Assembly: GCA_000830315.1 (NCBI GenBank)
Contig: CP010426.1
Span: 366,256 to 430,255, forward strand
Origin: an archaeon GW2011_AR20
Lineage (GTDB): Archaea > Nanobdellota > Nanobdellia > SCGC-AAA011-G17 > GW2011-AR20
Direction: 5' to 3'
Length of the DNA stretch: 64,000 bases
The position numbers and the translations under genes were made by a program. Numbering within the stretch: position 1 is the first letter of the stretch; the number at the start of each line of letters is the position of its first letter. Below, one piece after another: positions 49,555-59,151 of this stretch. The notes beneath the pieces were generated by a model, which was given only the letters and a program-made list of their open reading frames with translations, was not told the origin of the DNA and ran no database searches.

Positions 49555-50962
49555 TTAATTGTTTCAGATAATTATTATAAGAAGCGTCATTTATATCTTT
49601 TATATTCTTATTTAGAAGAAGGTTTTTTACTTCAAGAATCCCGTCTTTCAATGTTTTTTTAGGTTTGAAGTTTAAGGTTTTTTCTGCTTTATCAAATTTC
49701 ACTTTGTAATTTTTTAGATTATTGATTTTTTCTTCAAAATTTACTTTAACCTCGGGAATTAATTCCTTTATACAATTAGCTAAATCTCTTAATCTGTAAT
49801 TATCTTCGTTTCCACCAATGTTGAAGACATGTCCTTTAACAAATTCCATTGGAGACTCTAAAATTTTTATATAAGCTTCAGCAGCGTCTTGAACGTGGAC
49901 AAAAGGTCTCCACCAATCCCCATTAAAAATCGTTATTGATTTCTCTGTTAAAGCCTTGGCAGATAAAAGATTAACTACTAAATCGAATCTCATTCTATCA
50001 GAAACCCCATATAAGGTTCCCATTCTTAATATTACTGGGGAAAAATTATCGTCCATTAATTCTAGAATTCCTTTCTCAGATGCAATCTTACTCTTAGCAT
50101 ATAAAGAAGCCGGGTTCAACGGAGAACTTTCATCAACCGATTCCGGGTTAGCACCATAAACACTGCATGAGGAAGCAAAAATAAATCTGTTTATCTGGTT
50201 ATACTTGCACATTTCGGCCACGGTTTTTGTAGCAATGTAATTTACTTCAATAGTTTTCTTTGGGTTTACGGAACTTGCGGGATCTCCAACAATTCCGGCT
50301 AAATGGATTACTGCGTCTACATTGTCTAGAGCTTTTGATATTTCCGAAATATTGCATATATCCCCTTTAATTAACTCAAAATTATCATCTTCAAGCAATT
50401 TTTTTACCGGCTCAATTCCAAATATTAATTTATCAAAAACCTTTACTTTGTAATCTCTTTCCAATAATTTTTTAGATAAAACACAACCAAGATAACCAGC
50501 ACCCCCAATAATAAGAATTTTTTGTAAGTTTTTTATTGGAATTTCTTCTTTCTGCTTATTTAAAAATATTAACTTGTCTGCGTGTGTTAATATATAATTC
50601 TTTTTTGCTTGGCCATAGGCTGCAATCGGGGAGATTGCTAAATCAACAACTTTATTATTTTCATCTAATATAGGGATCTTACCAAAAACGTTCTTTGTTT
50701 TCATCAAATTTATTATTTCTTGATTAGGGTCTGTATTTTTTACAGTAATTGGAGATTTATTCATAATTGTGCTAATTTTTGAATCAATGTCTATTCCACC
50801 GATTATGGCTCTTCTTATATTCCCATCCGTAACAATACCAAGAATTTTATTTTCATTATCAACAATTAATGCAATTCCAAAACCGCTTGAGTCTATAGTT
50901 CTCATTACCTCTTTTATGGTATCCTCGGGGTTCACCAATATTTTTTTGAATTCTTCTCCCAT
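49547..50962 (-). CDS. Fusion: two CBS domains + NAD-dependent sugar epimerase
   Basis: A 471-residue protein. Residues 10-125 hold a pair of CBS domains (GFGIALIVDNENKILGIVTD and NVFGKIPILDENNKVVD). Residues 145-471 are an SDR sugar-nucleotide enzyme with ILIIGGAGYLG, SSCSVYGAN and the YAKSK catalytic pair. In nonulosonic-acid clusters a CBS pair is normally joined to a nucleotidyltransferase (PtmE/LegF type); here it is joined to an epimerase. CBS domains usually sense adenine nucleotides, so this SDR step may be regulated. It is the first gene of a two-gene unit with neuB. Confidence 0.85.
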   Translation of the reverse strand: MGEEFKKILVNPEDTIKEVMRTIDSSGFGIALIVDNENKILGIVTDGNIRRAIIGGIDIDSKISTIMNKSPITVKNTDPNQEIINLMKTKNVFGKIPILDENNKVVDLAISPIAAYGQAKKNYILTHADKLIFLNKQKEEIPIKNLQKILIIGGAGYLGCVLSKKLLERDYKVKVFDKLIFGIEPVKKLLEDDNFELIKGDICNISEISKALDNVDAVIHLAGIVGDPASSVNPKKTIEVNYIATKTVAEMCKYNQINRFIFASSCSVYGANPESVDESSPLNPASLYAKSKIASEKGILELMDDNFSPVILRMGTLYGVSDRMRFDLVVNLLSAKALTEKSITIFNGDWWRPFVHVQDAAEAYIKILESPMEFVKGHVFNIGGNEDNYRLRDLANCIKELIPEVKVNFEEKINNLKNYKVKFDKAEKTLNFKPKKTLKDGILEVKNLLLNKNIKDINDASYNNYLKQLIE

Positions 50963-51052
50963 GTTCTTAAAAACTTATAATATAATGACAATAAAAAGAT
51001 TAATAAATTGATATATTTAATAATTTATAAATATTATCTAAGGTCTTTAATC

Positions 51053-52090
51053 ATGTACAAAGCAATTTTTAGGGTAGATGGAAGCCATAAGTTGGGGATG
51101 GGGGATGTAGTTAGCTGTTTAAACCTTGCTTTAGAATTAAAAGATTTTAAAGTTTTATTCTTATCAAAGTATAAAGAAGGCATTGATAAGATTAAAAAGT
51201 TTGGTTATAAAGCTGAAAAGGTTCCTGAAGATTCTAACTTGGATGAGGAAATCGAGTTTATTAAAAAAGTAAATGAAAGATTTAACCCCGCGATAATTAT
51301 TACCGAGCAGGTTAGAAATGATTATGGGGAATTTTGTAAAAAATTATCCAAGATTAACAGAAGTTTAGTAATAGATTTTTTTGGGGGAATTGAAGTTTAC
51401 AATGATATCTTAGTGAATTGGGATGTTTTGCCAGAGAACCGAGTTTATAAAAAAAGAAATTCTTCTACAACTTATTTATTTGGACCAAAATATGTTTTAT
51501 TAAAAGAAAATGTTTCTTATTATCATTCTTTGACTAAAAATATTTCTAATAAAGTTAAAAAAATTTTAATTGCTATTGGCGGAACTGATGTAAGAAATCT
51601 TACCCCGAGGATAATTGATGCCTTAAAAGAATTTAATGAATTGGAATTAAATGTCGTAATTGGGGGCGCTTATAAAAATAGAGAAGAAATATTAAAAAGC
51701 TTAAAAAGAAATAAATTAAGTTATAATTTATTAGAAAATCAAAATGATTTGTCTAAATATATTTATGAAATGGATTTAGCAATCTCTGCAGGAGGATTAA
51801 GTGCATTTCAATTAGTTGCTATAGGAACCCCCTTTTTGGGAATTGGCGCCGCAATATGGGAAACTAAAAGATTAAGAAAAATGCAGGAACTAGGAATTTG
51901 CAAGTTTATTGGGGATTTTAAGAATTTTAAAAAAGAAGATTTACATGAAAGCTTTAGATATTTATTTAATAATAAAAAAGAAAGAGAAAAAATGAGCTTA
52001 AATGGAAAGAAATTAGTTGATGGGAAGGGCATTGAAAGAGTTTCAAAAATTGTAAGGGAAGTTGTTAAAAATGGAAATTTAACAAATTAA
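51053..52090 (+). CDS. PseG-like GT28-fold protein with altered active site
   Basis: A 345-residue protein (starting MYKAIFRVDGSHKLGMGD) related to PseG, the hydrolase that removes UDP from a diacetamido sugar before NeuB-type synthesis. The C-terminal GT28-like half is clear: ILIAIGGTDVRNLTPRII, then AISAGGLSAFQLVAIGTP. In PseG the N-terminal loop reads G-x-G-H, with the His as catalytic base; here it is GMGD (Asp18). It may therefore be a hydrolase with different chemistry or a transferase. The frame extends 15 codons upstream, but the Met at 51053 is the family start. Confidence 0.75.
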   Translation: MYKAIFRVDGSHKLGMGDVVSCLNLALELKDFKVLFLSKYKEGIDKIKKFGYKAEKVPEDSNLDEEIEFIKKVNERFNPAIIITEQVRNDYGEFCKKLSKINRSLVIDFFGGIEVYNDILVNWDVLPENRVYKKRNSSTTYLFGPKYVLLKENVSYYHSLTKNISNKVKKILIAIGGTDVRNLTPRIIDALKEFNELELNVVIGGAYKNREEILKSLKRNKLSYNLLENQNDLSKYIYEMDLAISAGGLSAFQLVAIGTPFLGIGAAIWETKRLRKMQELGICKFIGDFKNFKKEDLHESFRYLFNNKKEREKMSLNGKKLVDGKGIERVSKIVREVVKNGNLTN

Positions 52091-52191
52091 AGATATTTTT
52101 ATCTAATTTTTTATTATATTTATTATAGGATGCCTAGTCATCACTAAGCATCAGTAAGGTTTATAAATTATTTGTAAAACCATTATATATA

Positions 52192-53190
52192 ATGAAACTT
52201 TTAATAACAGGGGGTGCTGGATTCATCGGTTCTAATTTTATAAAATATTTATTTAAAAAATATAATGATGTAAATGTTATAAATTTAGATGTCTTAAATT
52301 ATTCTGGAAGAGAAGAAAATCTTGAAGAAATCAATGGAAATCCTAATTATAGATTTGTTAGAGGAGATATCTGCGATGTTGATAAATTAGAAGAGATTAT
52401 AGGTAATTTTGATATAATCGTAAATTTTGCAGCAGAAACTCATGTAGATAGAAGCGTTACCGGTCCTTTAAAATTTATCAACCCAAATATAATGGGCGTA
52501 ACAAAATTATTAGAATTCTCACGCAAAAAGAAAGCAAATTTGTTTATTCAAATTAGTACAGATGAAGTCTATGGTGATATTATAAATGGCTTTGCTAATG
52601 AAAAGAGTATTCTCTCCCCCAATAATCCATATGCAGCTAGTAAAGCTGCTGCAGAAATGATGGTTAAATCCTATATAAAAACATACAAAGTACCGGCAAT
52701 TATAACTAGAAGCTGTAATAATTATGGACCAAACCAATATCCTGAAAAAATTATTCCATTCTTCATTATACAAGCTCTTAATAATAAAAATCTACCTTTA
52801 CATGGAGATGGTTCTCATATTAGAGATTGGTTATTTGTTCAGGATAACTGTGAAGCTATAGATTTAATTATTAATAAAGGTAAAATTATGGAAACTTACA
52901 ATATAGCTAGAAATGATGAGAGGACTAATCTAGAAATTGCTAAATGTTTGCTTAATAAGTTAGGTAAACCTCTGGATTTAATAAATCTTGTAGAAGATAG
53001 GCCTTGGAATGATATAAGGTATGCTGTGGATGTCTCAAAGGTTAGAGAATTAGGCTGGAAACCAAAGTATGATTTCAATAATGGAATAGATATAACTTTA
53101 GACTGGTATAAATCCCATAAATCTGAAATGGAGAGATTATTAAAACTAGATTCTCGTCACCCGATGATTAATTATATGGGGTGGTTATAA
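52192..53190 (+). CDS. dTDP/CDP-glucose 4,6-dehydratase (RmlB-like)
   Basis: A 332-residue extended SDR that makes a 4-keto-6-deoxy sugar nucleotide. It shows GGAGFIGSNF, FAAETHVDRSV, the catalytic STDEVYGD (Thr-Asp-Glu) and NPYAASKAAAE (Tyr and Lys), then HGDGSHIRDWLFV. Length and motifs fit RmlB. The sugar nucleotide it uses cannot be read; the E1-type dehydrase encoded next to it normally uses a CDP sugar. It is convergent with that gene and overlaps it by 6 nt. Confidence 0.9.
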   Translation: MKLLITGGAGFIGSNFIKYLFKKYNDVNVINLDVLNYSGREENLEEINGNPNYRFVRGDICDVDKLEEIIGNFDIIVNFAAETHVDRSVTGPLKFINPNIMGVTKLLEFSRKKKANLFIQISTDEVYGDIINGFANEKSILSPNNPYAASKAAAEMMVKSYIKTYKVPAIITRSCNNYGPNQYPEKIIPFFIIQALNNKNLPLHGDGSHIRDWLFVQDNCEAIDLIINKGKIMETYNIARNDERTNLEIAKCLLNKLGKPLDLINLVEDRPWNDIRYAVDVSKVRELGWKPKYDFNNGIDITLDWYKSHKSEMERLLKLDSRHPMINYMGWL

Positions 53191-54537
53191 CTTATTAAAA
53201 TAATTCTTAAACTTATCCAAAACATAATTAATCATTTCATCATTTAAGCCCGGATGACAGCCTATAAAAAAAGTTCCGAACATCGCCTTATCTGTATTTT
53301 CTAAACGATGATGTATTCTATATTTTGCTCCTTTATAGCCTGGTTGCTTTATAATATTTCCCGCAAAAAATGGCCTTGTTTCTATTTCATTTTCAGCCAA
53401 ATAATTTACAATATCATTTCTGCTAAATACTTTTTCATCTCTGACTGTTAGGGGTACGGAAAACCAGCAAGGGTCTGCACCTTCAATTGATTTTGGCAAT
53501 ATAAGAAATTCTTCAAAATTTTTTAAACCTTCATAAAGTTTCTTAAAATTCTCCCTTCTTTTCTTTATTATTATGTTAGGTAATTTTTTAATTTGCTCTA
53601 ATCCAATTGCTGCTTGTAAGTCCAATGGTTTTAAATTAAATCCAATGTTGCTGTATGTATATTTATGATCATATCCAAAAGGAAGATCTCCTAGTTGCCA
53701 TTCAAATCTTTTTCCACATGTGTTTGATTTGTATGGCTCACACCAGCAGTCTCTTCCCCAATCTCTCATGGAATCTAAAACTCTTTTTAATTCAGAGTTT
53801 TTTGTAACTACGGCTCCACCTTCCCCTGTTGATATATGGTGGGATAAATAAAAGCTAAATGAACCCATATCCCCAAAAGTGCCTAATTTCTTTCCTTTAT
53901 ATTCTGAACCCAGAGAATCACAGGCATCTTCTATCAAGAATATCTTATTTTTCTTAGCTATTTCTAAAATTGGATCCATATCATTTGGATTTCCTAGTGT
54001 ATGTGGTAGCATAATTAATCTAGTTTTATCAGTTATTGCAGATTCTATATCCTTAGGATTCATATTATATGTTCCTAATTCTATATCTACAAATACAGGA
54101 AGCAAATTATTTATTAACAAAACATTTGAAGTTGTAGGGAATGTTGCCGCTGGAGTTATTACCTCATCACCATCTCTTATAATTTGATATCTTTCATCAT
54201 CACTTTTTATAGTGTCTCCAAACATTCTTGATTTTAAAGAAGATACGGCGATTAAATTTGCAGAAGATCCGGAATTCACGTAAATAGTATACCTCGTATC
54301 TAAAAATCTTGAAAATTCATTTTCAAATTCTTTTGCGATGTTCCCGTATGTTATCTTTTGTTCAAGGACCGAGCTTATAGCGGCCTTTATCTCATTTTGA
54401 TCCCAAACCCTCCATACATATTTTACATATGGTTTTGGTACAACAACTCCCTTTTCTTGCGATAATATAAAATATTCTCCGACTTTTTCTAGGATCTCTT
54501 TTCTCATTCCACTTAACATATTCTCTAAATTATCCAT
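53185..54537 (-). CDS. rfbH: Fe-S PLP/PMP-dependent 3-dehydrase (RfbH/AscC, E1 type)
   Basis: A 450-residue DegT-fold enzyme that removes the 3-hydroxyl of a 4-keto-6-deoxyhexose. Two hallmarks are visible. The PLP lysine is replaced by His233 (FSFYLSHHISTGEGG). A [2Fe-2S] site is formed by Cys206 (IEDACDS), Cys264 and Cys266 (RDCWC) and Cys274 (NTCGKR). From memory, Yersinia E1 uses His220 and Cys193/251/253/261, which is exactly the same spacing shifted by 13. It continues GDLPFGYDHKYTYSNIGFN, also typical. The product would lead to a 3,6-dideoxyhexose. The reductase partner (E3) is not in the window. Confidence 0.92.
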   Translation of the reverse strand: MDNLENMLSGMRKEILEKVGEYFILSQEKGVVVPKPYVKYVWRVWDQNEIKAAISSVLEQKITYGNIAKEFENEFSRFLDTRYTIYVNSGSSANLIAVSSLKSRMFGDTIKSDDERYQIIRDGDEVITPAATFPTTSNVLLINNLLPVFVDIELGTYNMNPKDIESAITDKTRLIMLPHTLGNPNDMDPILEIAKKNKIFLIEDACDSLGSEYKGKKLGTFGDMGSFSFYLSHHISTGEGGAVVTKNSELKRVLDSMRDWGRDCWCEPYKSNTCGKRFEWQLGDLPFGYDHKYTYSNIGFNLKPLDLQAAIGLEQIKKLPNIIIKKRRENFKKLYEGLKNFEEFLILPKSIEGADPCWFSVPLTVRDEKVFSRNDIVNYLAENEIETRPFFAGNIIKQPGYKGAKYRIHHRLENTDKAMFGTFFIGCHPGLNDEMINYVLDKFKNYFNKL

Positions 54538-55502
54538 TTTTTTAATATACCTTCATCATACATTTTTTTATACCATTCAATTGTTTTTCTCAATCCCGAG
54601 TCTAAATTTATCTTTGGTTCCCAATTCAATAAATTTTTTGCTTTGTCATTATTACTATAAAATACCATATTTTCACCCTTTCTATATGGCTCTGACTCAT
54701 CTATTTTTATTCCACCGATGATATTAACAATTTTATCTACAATCTCTTTAATTATATGGCCCTTACCAGCAGATAAATTTATAATATTTCCTATGGCCTT
54801 TTTATTTACAGATGCTTCTATAAATCCATCTACAGTATCATTAATATAAATAAAGTCCCTATATTGATTACCGCCGGATAATTTAAATTCTTTTTTTAAT
54901 AGACCACATACTATCAGTTTTGGTATTAAGGATTTATTTAAATTTAAATCAACTGTTTCATAAGGTCCGTAAACCTTCGATAACCTTAAGGTTATGGTTG
55001 GTGCATTAAACGTATTATAAAACATTTTAGAAAACATGGTTAACGAAGCCTTAGATGCAGAATATGGCGAAACTGGCTCAGGAATTGTAGCATCTTCATG
55101 GAAAGGAGCTTTATTTATGCCATATTCTTCTATTGTTCCAACATTAATCAAACAGTCATACTCGATGTTATTTAATGCCATTAATAAATTTAAACTTCCA
55201 TTTAGATTTATTTCTACTGCTTTGTTTAATGCCTCTAAAGAACGTTCTAGATTAGTTGTTGCTGCTAAATTAAAGACTTTTTTTGGTTTTATATCTTGTA
55301 TGGCCTTTTTTACTTCCTCAAATTTGGTTATATCAACCTTATAAACGCTTAATTTATCAATTATATCCTCTAAATTTTTGTTGTTTTCTCTGCCAAATAT
55401 AGAAACAGTTGCTCCTTCAGCTACTAATCTCCTGGTTAAATGACTGCCGATAAATCCACTTGCTCCAGTTACTAAGACATTAATGTTTTTTAACTTGTTC
55501 AT
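54525..55502 (-). CDS. Extended SDR sugar-nucleotide reductase/epimerase
   Basis: A 325-residue enzyme with VLVTGASGFIGSHLT, the NAA box FNLAATTNLERS, NVGTIEEYG in place of the usual STxxVYG, and SPYSASKASLT with catalytic Tyr and Lys. It overlaps the E1-type dehydrase gene by 13 nt, so a later step of the same dideoxysugar pathway (paratose synthase/tyvelose epimerase type) is the best guess. The variant active-site segment means the exact reaction stays open. Confidence 0.75.
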   Translation of the reverse strand: MNKLKNINVLVTGASGFIGSHLTRRLVAEGATVSIFGRENNKNLEDIIDKLSVYKVDITKFEEVKKAIQDIKPKKVFNLAATTNLERSLEALNKAVEINLNGSLNLLMALNNIEYDCLINVGTIEEYGINKAPFHEDATIPEPVSPYSASKASLTMFSKMFYNTFNAPTITLRLSKVYGPYETVDLNLNKSLIPKLIVCGLLKKEFKLSGGNQYRDFIYINDTVDGFIEASVNKKAIGNIINLSAGKGHIIKEIVDKIVNIIGGIKIDESEPYRKGENMVFYSNNDKAKNLLNWEPKINLDSGLRKTIEWYKKMYDEGILKKWII

Positions 55503-56204
55503 TTAATAGCCTTTTAATTTAAATTTTATGGCCTCTTTTACAAATTCAAAAACTACTTTTAGTCTTAAATTTGATTTTCCAGATCTTCTTTTCCTAAACA
55601 TTATGGGAATCTCTCCTATCCTTAACTTATATCTATTTGCTTTTATCATTATCTCTGTATCTATAAACCATTTTTTTGAGATAATCCTAAGCTCTTTATA
55701 AGTTTTTCTAGTAAATACTTTCGGACAACCGTTCATATCCCCGAATAATTCAAATTTCATGTAAGGAAAAATCATTCTATAAAGTAGATTATAGACAAAT
55801 GATTGCAATCTTCTGTAAAAATTGTCCTTTCTATTAATTCTTTTAACCTTACATAAATCTAAATTTTTATCTTTTAAGGTGCTAAACACTTTTATAACAT
55901 CTTTATTATCCATTTGACCGTCTCCCCAACCATAACCAAGATATTTTCCCCCACATCTCTTCAAGCCATTTATAATAGCATTTCCATAACCTCTTTTAGC
56001 GACATACAGGTACTTTATTCGATTATTTTTTTTGGATAAATTTTTTATTATCCATTTAGTATTATCAGAAGAAGCATTATCAACAGCGATTATCTCATAA
56101 TTATATTTCCCTTTCTTAAATTCTTTACTCATTCCTTCAAGTACATACCTAACATTTTTTTCTTCATTACAAAATGGAATTACAATTGATTGCTCTATTT
56201 TCAT
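55503..56204 (-). CDS. DPM1-like GT2 glycosyltransferase
   Basis: A 233-residue enzyme without membrane anchor helices. It starts QSIVIPFCNEEKNVRYVLEG, with EIIAVDNASSDNTK, GYGWGDGQMDNKDV (metal site in a GDGQ form) and MNGCPKVFTRKTY in the acceptor region. It resembles polyprenyl-phosphate sugar transferases. It follows the downstream-facing membrane GT gene by 4-nt overlap and may make the lipid-linked donor used by it. Confidence 0.8.
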   Translation of the reverse strand: MKIEQSIVIPFCNEEKNVRYVLEGMSKEFKKGKYNYEIIAVDNASSDNTKWIIKNLSKKNNRIKYLYVAKRGYGNAIINGLKRCGGKYLGYGWGDGQMDNKDVIKVFSTLKDKNLDLCKVKRINRKDNFYRRLQSFVYNLLYRMIFPYMKFELFGDMNGCPKVFTRKTYKELRIISKKWFIDTEIMIKANRYKLRIGEIPIMFRKRRSGKSNLRLKVVFEFVKEAIKFKLKGY

Positions 56205-57631
56205 TTTTTATATAAACAAAAATTATCGGTAGTTTTTTCTTCCTTAAACCCACACTCTTTTAATATACCGCAACTTTCATAGCCACTAATGATTTCTTTT
56301 CCTCCAATTTCATTTATTATCCTGTTTATTCTGTTGCAATCTTCATTGTTAAATGCTTCTGTCAAGTTTTTTTTGTAATCCCGATATGACCCCTCTATTA
56401 AATCCCATCCAAAAGGAGTGCTTAAATTATACTTTACAGCAGCATATGAATAAGTATCCTTTGTTCTTATATCAACATTAGATTTGCCAGTTATTATAAA
56501 CTTATCTTCAACATCTTCCAATAAACTTATGGCTTCTTGATGCGAATTATTATATAAAGGATAGTCATCTACATTTTTATAAAAAAATATTATTAAAAAG
56601 ATTATGGGGATTACCTGTAAAATTATGATTAATGATCTTCTTACAAATTTATTTTTATAGTTTGATGTTAAAAATATTATTAATGATGTTAAAATTAAAA
56701 GTAAAGCTATTGAACGGGGATGCATATTTATTAATACAGGCAAGTAACCAGCTAATTTTGTTACATATAAAAAGGACATTAAGATTATGGGAGAATAAAA
56801 TAAAATTTCTTTCTTGTTTTTTCTTAAGTTATAAAATATCAACCCCGCAAGTATAATTGTGGTTAGAAAAGATAGAATTCTTTCTGTAAGCAAGTTAATA
56901 TTCAAAAAAGGCTTATATATTTCGTAAGTTGTTTTTTCATCAAATGCAGGAACCAGCCAAAACGATGTTAATAATAAACTAATTAATAAACAAATAATAA
57001 TGAATGTTCTTTCCTTGTTTGATTTTATTAAGAATAGACCCAACAAAAAAAGAGATGATAATATAAAAATTGAAGGGTGTGTTAATATGATTATAGCCAT
57101 TACTGGTATTATCGCAAAAAATTTTTTATCTAGATATTTATTTTTGTATTTATATATTAAATAAATATAAAAAAAAGAAAAACTCCATCCGAGCATTTCA
57201 GGAAGCCTGCCGATTATATAAAATAAGGTAATTGATACCGGATTAAAATAAAAAGATAAAAACAAAAATAATTTATGTATAAAATTTAATTTTAATATCT
57301 TTCCTAAAAAATAAACCCCGGCAAATCCGATTAATAAATTTAACAATAATAAAACATATAGCACAATTTGCGGGTTATTAATAATTTTATAAAAAGGGAT
57401 GGATAAAAAAAACAAGCCGGGAGGATATACTAAAAATGAGATATATCCATTATACCAATTTGGAATTATTTTATGAAAGCCATAATTATTTATAAAATAT
57501 ATGTTTGCTATGTGGCTACTTAAGTCTGTAGATGGAAAATAATATGTTATTTTTGATAGTTGTAATAACTCTAATACAGCGATTATCATTAATATGAAAA
57601 TAAAAAAATAAAGATACCTTTTCATTATCAA
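56201..57631 (-). CDS. Polytopic membrane protein, GT-C/PTPS-related type
   Basis: A 476-residue protein with 11-12 hydrophobic helices. The first outside loop contains STDLSSHIANIYFINNYGFH and then IISFLVYPPG-like NGYISFLVYPPGLFF, the pattern of the membrane 6-pyruvoyl-tetrahydropterin-synthase-related family and GT-C transferases, in which the Asp and His would face the lipid-linked donor. The C-terminal soluble part ends with a Cys-containing tail (GYESCGILKECGFK). It is the first gene of a unit with the GT2 gene. The sugar is unknown. Confidence 0.65.
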   Translation of the reverse strand: MIMKRYLYFFIFILMIIAVLELLQLSKITYYFPSTDLSSHIANIYFINNYGFHKIIPNWYNGYISFLVYPPGLFFLSIPFYKIINNPQIVLYVLLLLNLLIGFAGVYFLGKILKLNFIHKLFLFLSFYFNPVSITLFYIIGRLPEMLGWSFSFFYIYLIYKYKNKYLDKKFFAIIPVMAIIILTHPSIFILSSLFLLGLFLIKSNKERTFIIICLLISLLLTSFWLVPAFDEKTTYEIYKPFLNINLLTERILSFLTTIILAGLIFYNLRKNKKEILFYSPIILMSFLYVTKLAGYLPVLINMHPRSIALLLILTSLIIFLTSNYKNKFVRRSLIIILQVIPIIFLIIFFYKNVDDYPLYNNSHQEAISLLEDVEDKFIITGKSNVDIRTKDTYSYAAVKYNLSTPFGWDLIEGSYRDYKKNLTEAFNNEDCNRINRIINEIGGKEIISGYESCGILKECGFKEEKTTDNFCLYKK

Positions 57632-57814
57632 ATTAATCCTCCTTGGAACTGTTCGTTTTATAAAATCTCATTATAGCCCCCAATTCTTTTGGCAATCTCA
57701 TGTTATTTAAATGTTTGTTCCAAATAACTTTAGGCAAAGCAATATTTTGAAAAAAGAATACTTTATAAATTTTGGCTAATATTGATTTTAGTTAAAGATA
57801 GATTATTCTGAAAA

Positions 57815-58774
57815 ATGAGAGTCTTGGTAACTGGTGCTGCGGGAATGCTTGGGCATGATTTATGCAATGAATTAGAAAGACAATCCCATGAAGTAATAAG
57901 AACAGACATACGCACAAAAGAAAGTAAAATTAGAAAACTAGACGTAACTGATAAAAACGGGGTTTTTGCTGCAGTAGAGCAAATTAAACCAGACCTTGTT
58001 GCACATTTAGCAGCAGAAACCGATGTTGATAAATGTGAGGTTGAGCAAGATCATGCATATCTAACAAACACCATTGGAACTTTATATGCCACATTGGCAG
58101 CTCAAAAATTTAATACTTTAATGGTTTATATTAGCACTGCCGGTGTTTTTGATGGGAAATCTCTTAAACCATATACAGAATTTGATACACCAAACCCAAT
58201 TAATGTTTATGGAAAATCTAAATACGAAGGCGAAAAAATAGTTCAAAATTTATTAAACAGATATTTTATTATAAGACCGGGGTGGATGGTTGGCGGTGGT
58301 AAAGAAAGAGATAAAAAATTTGTTTATAAGTTATTAAAACAACTTGAAGATGGAAAAAAAGATTTTAACATAGTGACTGATAAAATCGGTTCTCTAACAT
58401 ATACCGCTGATTTTGCAAAAAACTTTATGCCGTTAATAGAAACTCACAATTATGGATTATACCACATGACAAATAAAGGTTATGGTAGCAGATATGATTT
58501 GGCAAAAAAAATTTTTGAAGTATTAAAAATAGAAGATATTAATTTAAATGCAGTAACTTCCGAATTATATCCAAAAGAAAATTATGGCGTCTTTTCCTCA
58601 ACACCAACTCCAGCACCAAGACCGGATTCGGAAGCAATGAGGAATTATAAATTAGAATTGCTTGGATTAAATAATATGAACCATTGGGAAGAAGCAGTCG
58701 AAGATTATGTTAAAACACATTTCTTGGGAAAAATCCAATTTAGATCCCATGAAAATTCAATGCCGAAAGTTTAA
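57815..58774 (+). CDS. RmlD-like SDR (4-keto sugar reductase)
   Basis: A 319-residue protein with VLVTGAAGMLGHDLC, VAHLAAETDVDKCE, YISTAGVFDG and NVYGKSKYEGE carrying catalytic Tyr and Lys. This is the dTDP-4-dehydrorhamnose reductase (RmlD) family. Together with an RmlB-like dehydratase in the region it could make a deoxy sugar nucleotide, but no RmlC-type epimerase is seen, so rhamnose is not certain. A TATA box (CTTTATAAAT) lies about 40 nt ahead. Confidence 0.85.
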   Translation: MRVLVTGAAGMLGHDLCNELERQSHEVIRTDIRTKESKIRKLDVTDKNGVFAAVEQIKPDLVAHLAAETDVDKCEVEQDHAYLTNTIGTLYATLAAQKFNTLMVYISTAGVFDGKSLKPYTEFDTPNPINVYGKSKYEGEKIVQNLLNRYFIIRPGWMVGGGKERDKKFVYKLLKQLEDGKKDFNIVTDKIGSLTYTADFAKNFMPLIETHNYGLYHMTNKGYGSRYDLAKKIFEVLKIEDINLNAVTSELYPKENYGVFSSTPTPAPRPDSEAMRNYKLELLGLNNMNHWEEAVEDYVKTHFLGKIQFRSHENSMPKV

Positions 58775-58884
58775 TAGAATTTATATGTAAGTCCTTTTAA
58801 TTTATTCTACTATAATTAAAAACCTAAAATTCACAATTTATCGTTTATAGAAATATTTATATAAATAGCAAATAAATACTAATT

Positions 58885-59097
58885 ATGAAAAAATATACAA
58901 CTGTTTCTATCCCAAAACAATTAGCAGATAAGATTAAAGAAAGAATTAAAAAAACAGGATTTAGTTCTGTTTCAGATTATGTTATCTACGTTTTAAGAGA
59001 AGTGATTTCTAATATTGAAGAAAAAGGCAAAAAAGAGGCTTTTTCTAAAGAAGAGGAAGAAATTGTAAGAAAAAGATTAAAGGGTTTGGGTTACTAA
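58885..59097 (+). CDS. Ribbon-helix-helix regulator next to sulfate activation genes
   Basis: A 70-residue protein. The N-terminal strand YTTVSIPKQLADKIK and the two helices around SVSDYVIYVLREVI form a ribbon-helix-helix DNA-binding domain; the tail is charged (KEEEEIVRKRLKGLGY). A TATA box (ATTTATATAAATAG) is 25-30 nt upstream. No toxin gene follows; the next gene is cysD. It is probably the local regulator of the sulfate-activation genes. Confidence 0.75.
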   Translation: MKKYTTVSIPKQLADKIKERIKKTGFSSVSDYVIYVLREVISNIEEKGKKEAFSKEEEEIVRKRLKGLGY

Positions 59098-59151
59098 GGG
59101 GAAGATTTATAAACTTAATTATTAGTAATTATATGTAATTAAGAGGCTACT

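Noticed and set aside
53185..54537. Ordinary sugar aminotransferase
   Set aside because: The PLP lysine is replaced by His and the Fe-S cysteines of E1-type dehydrases are present.
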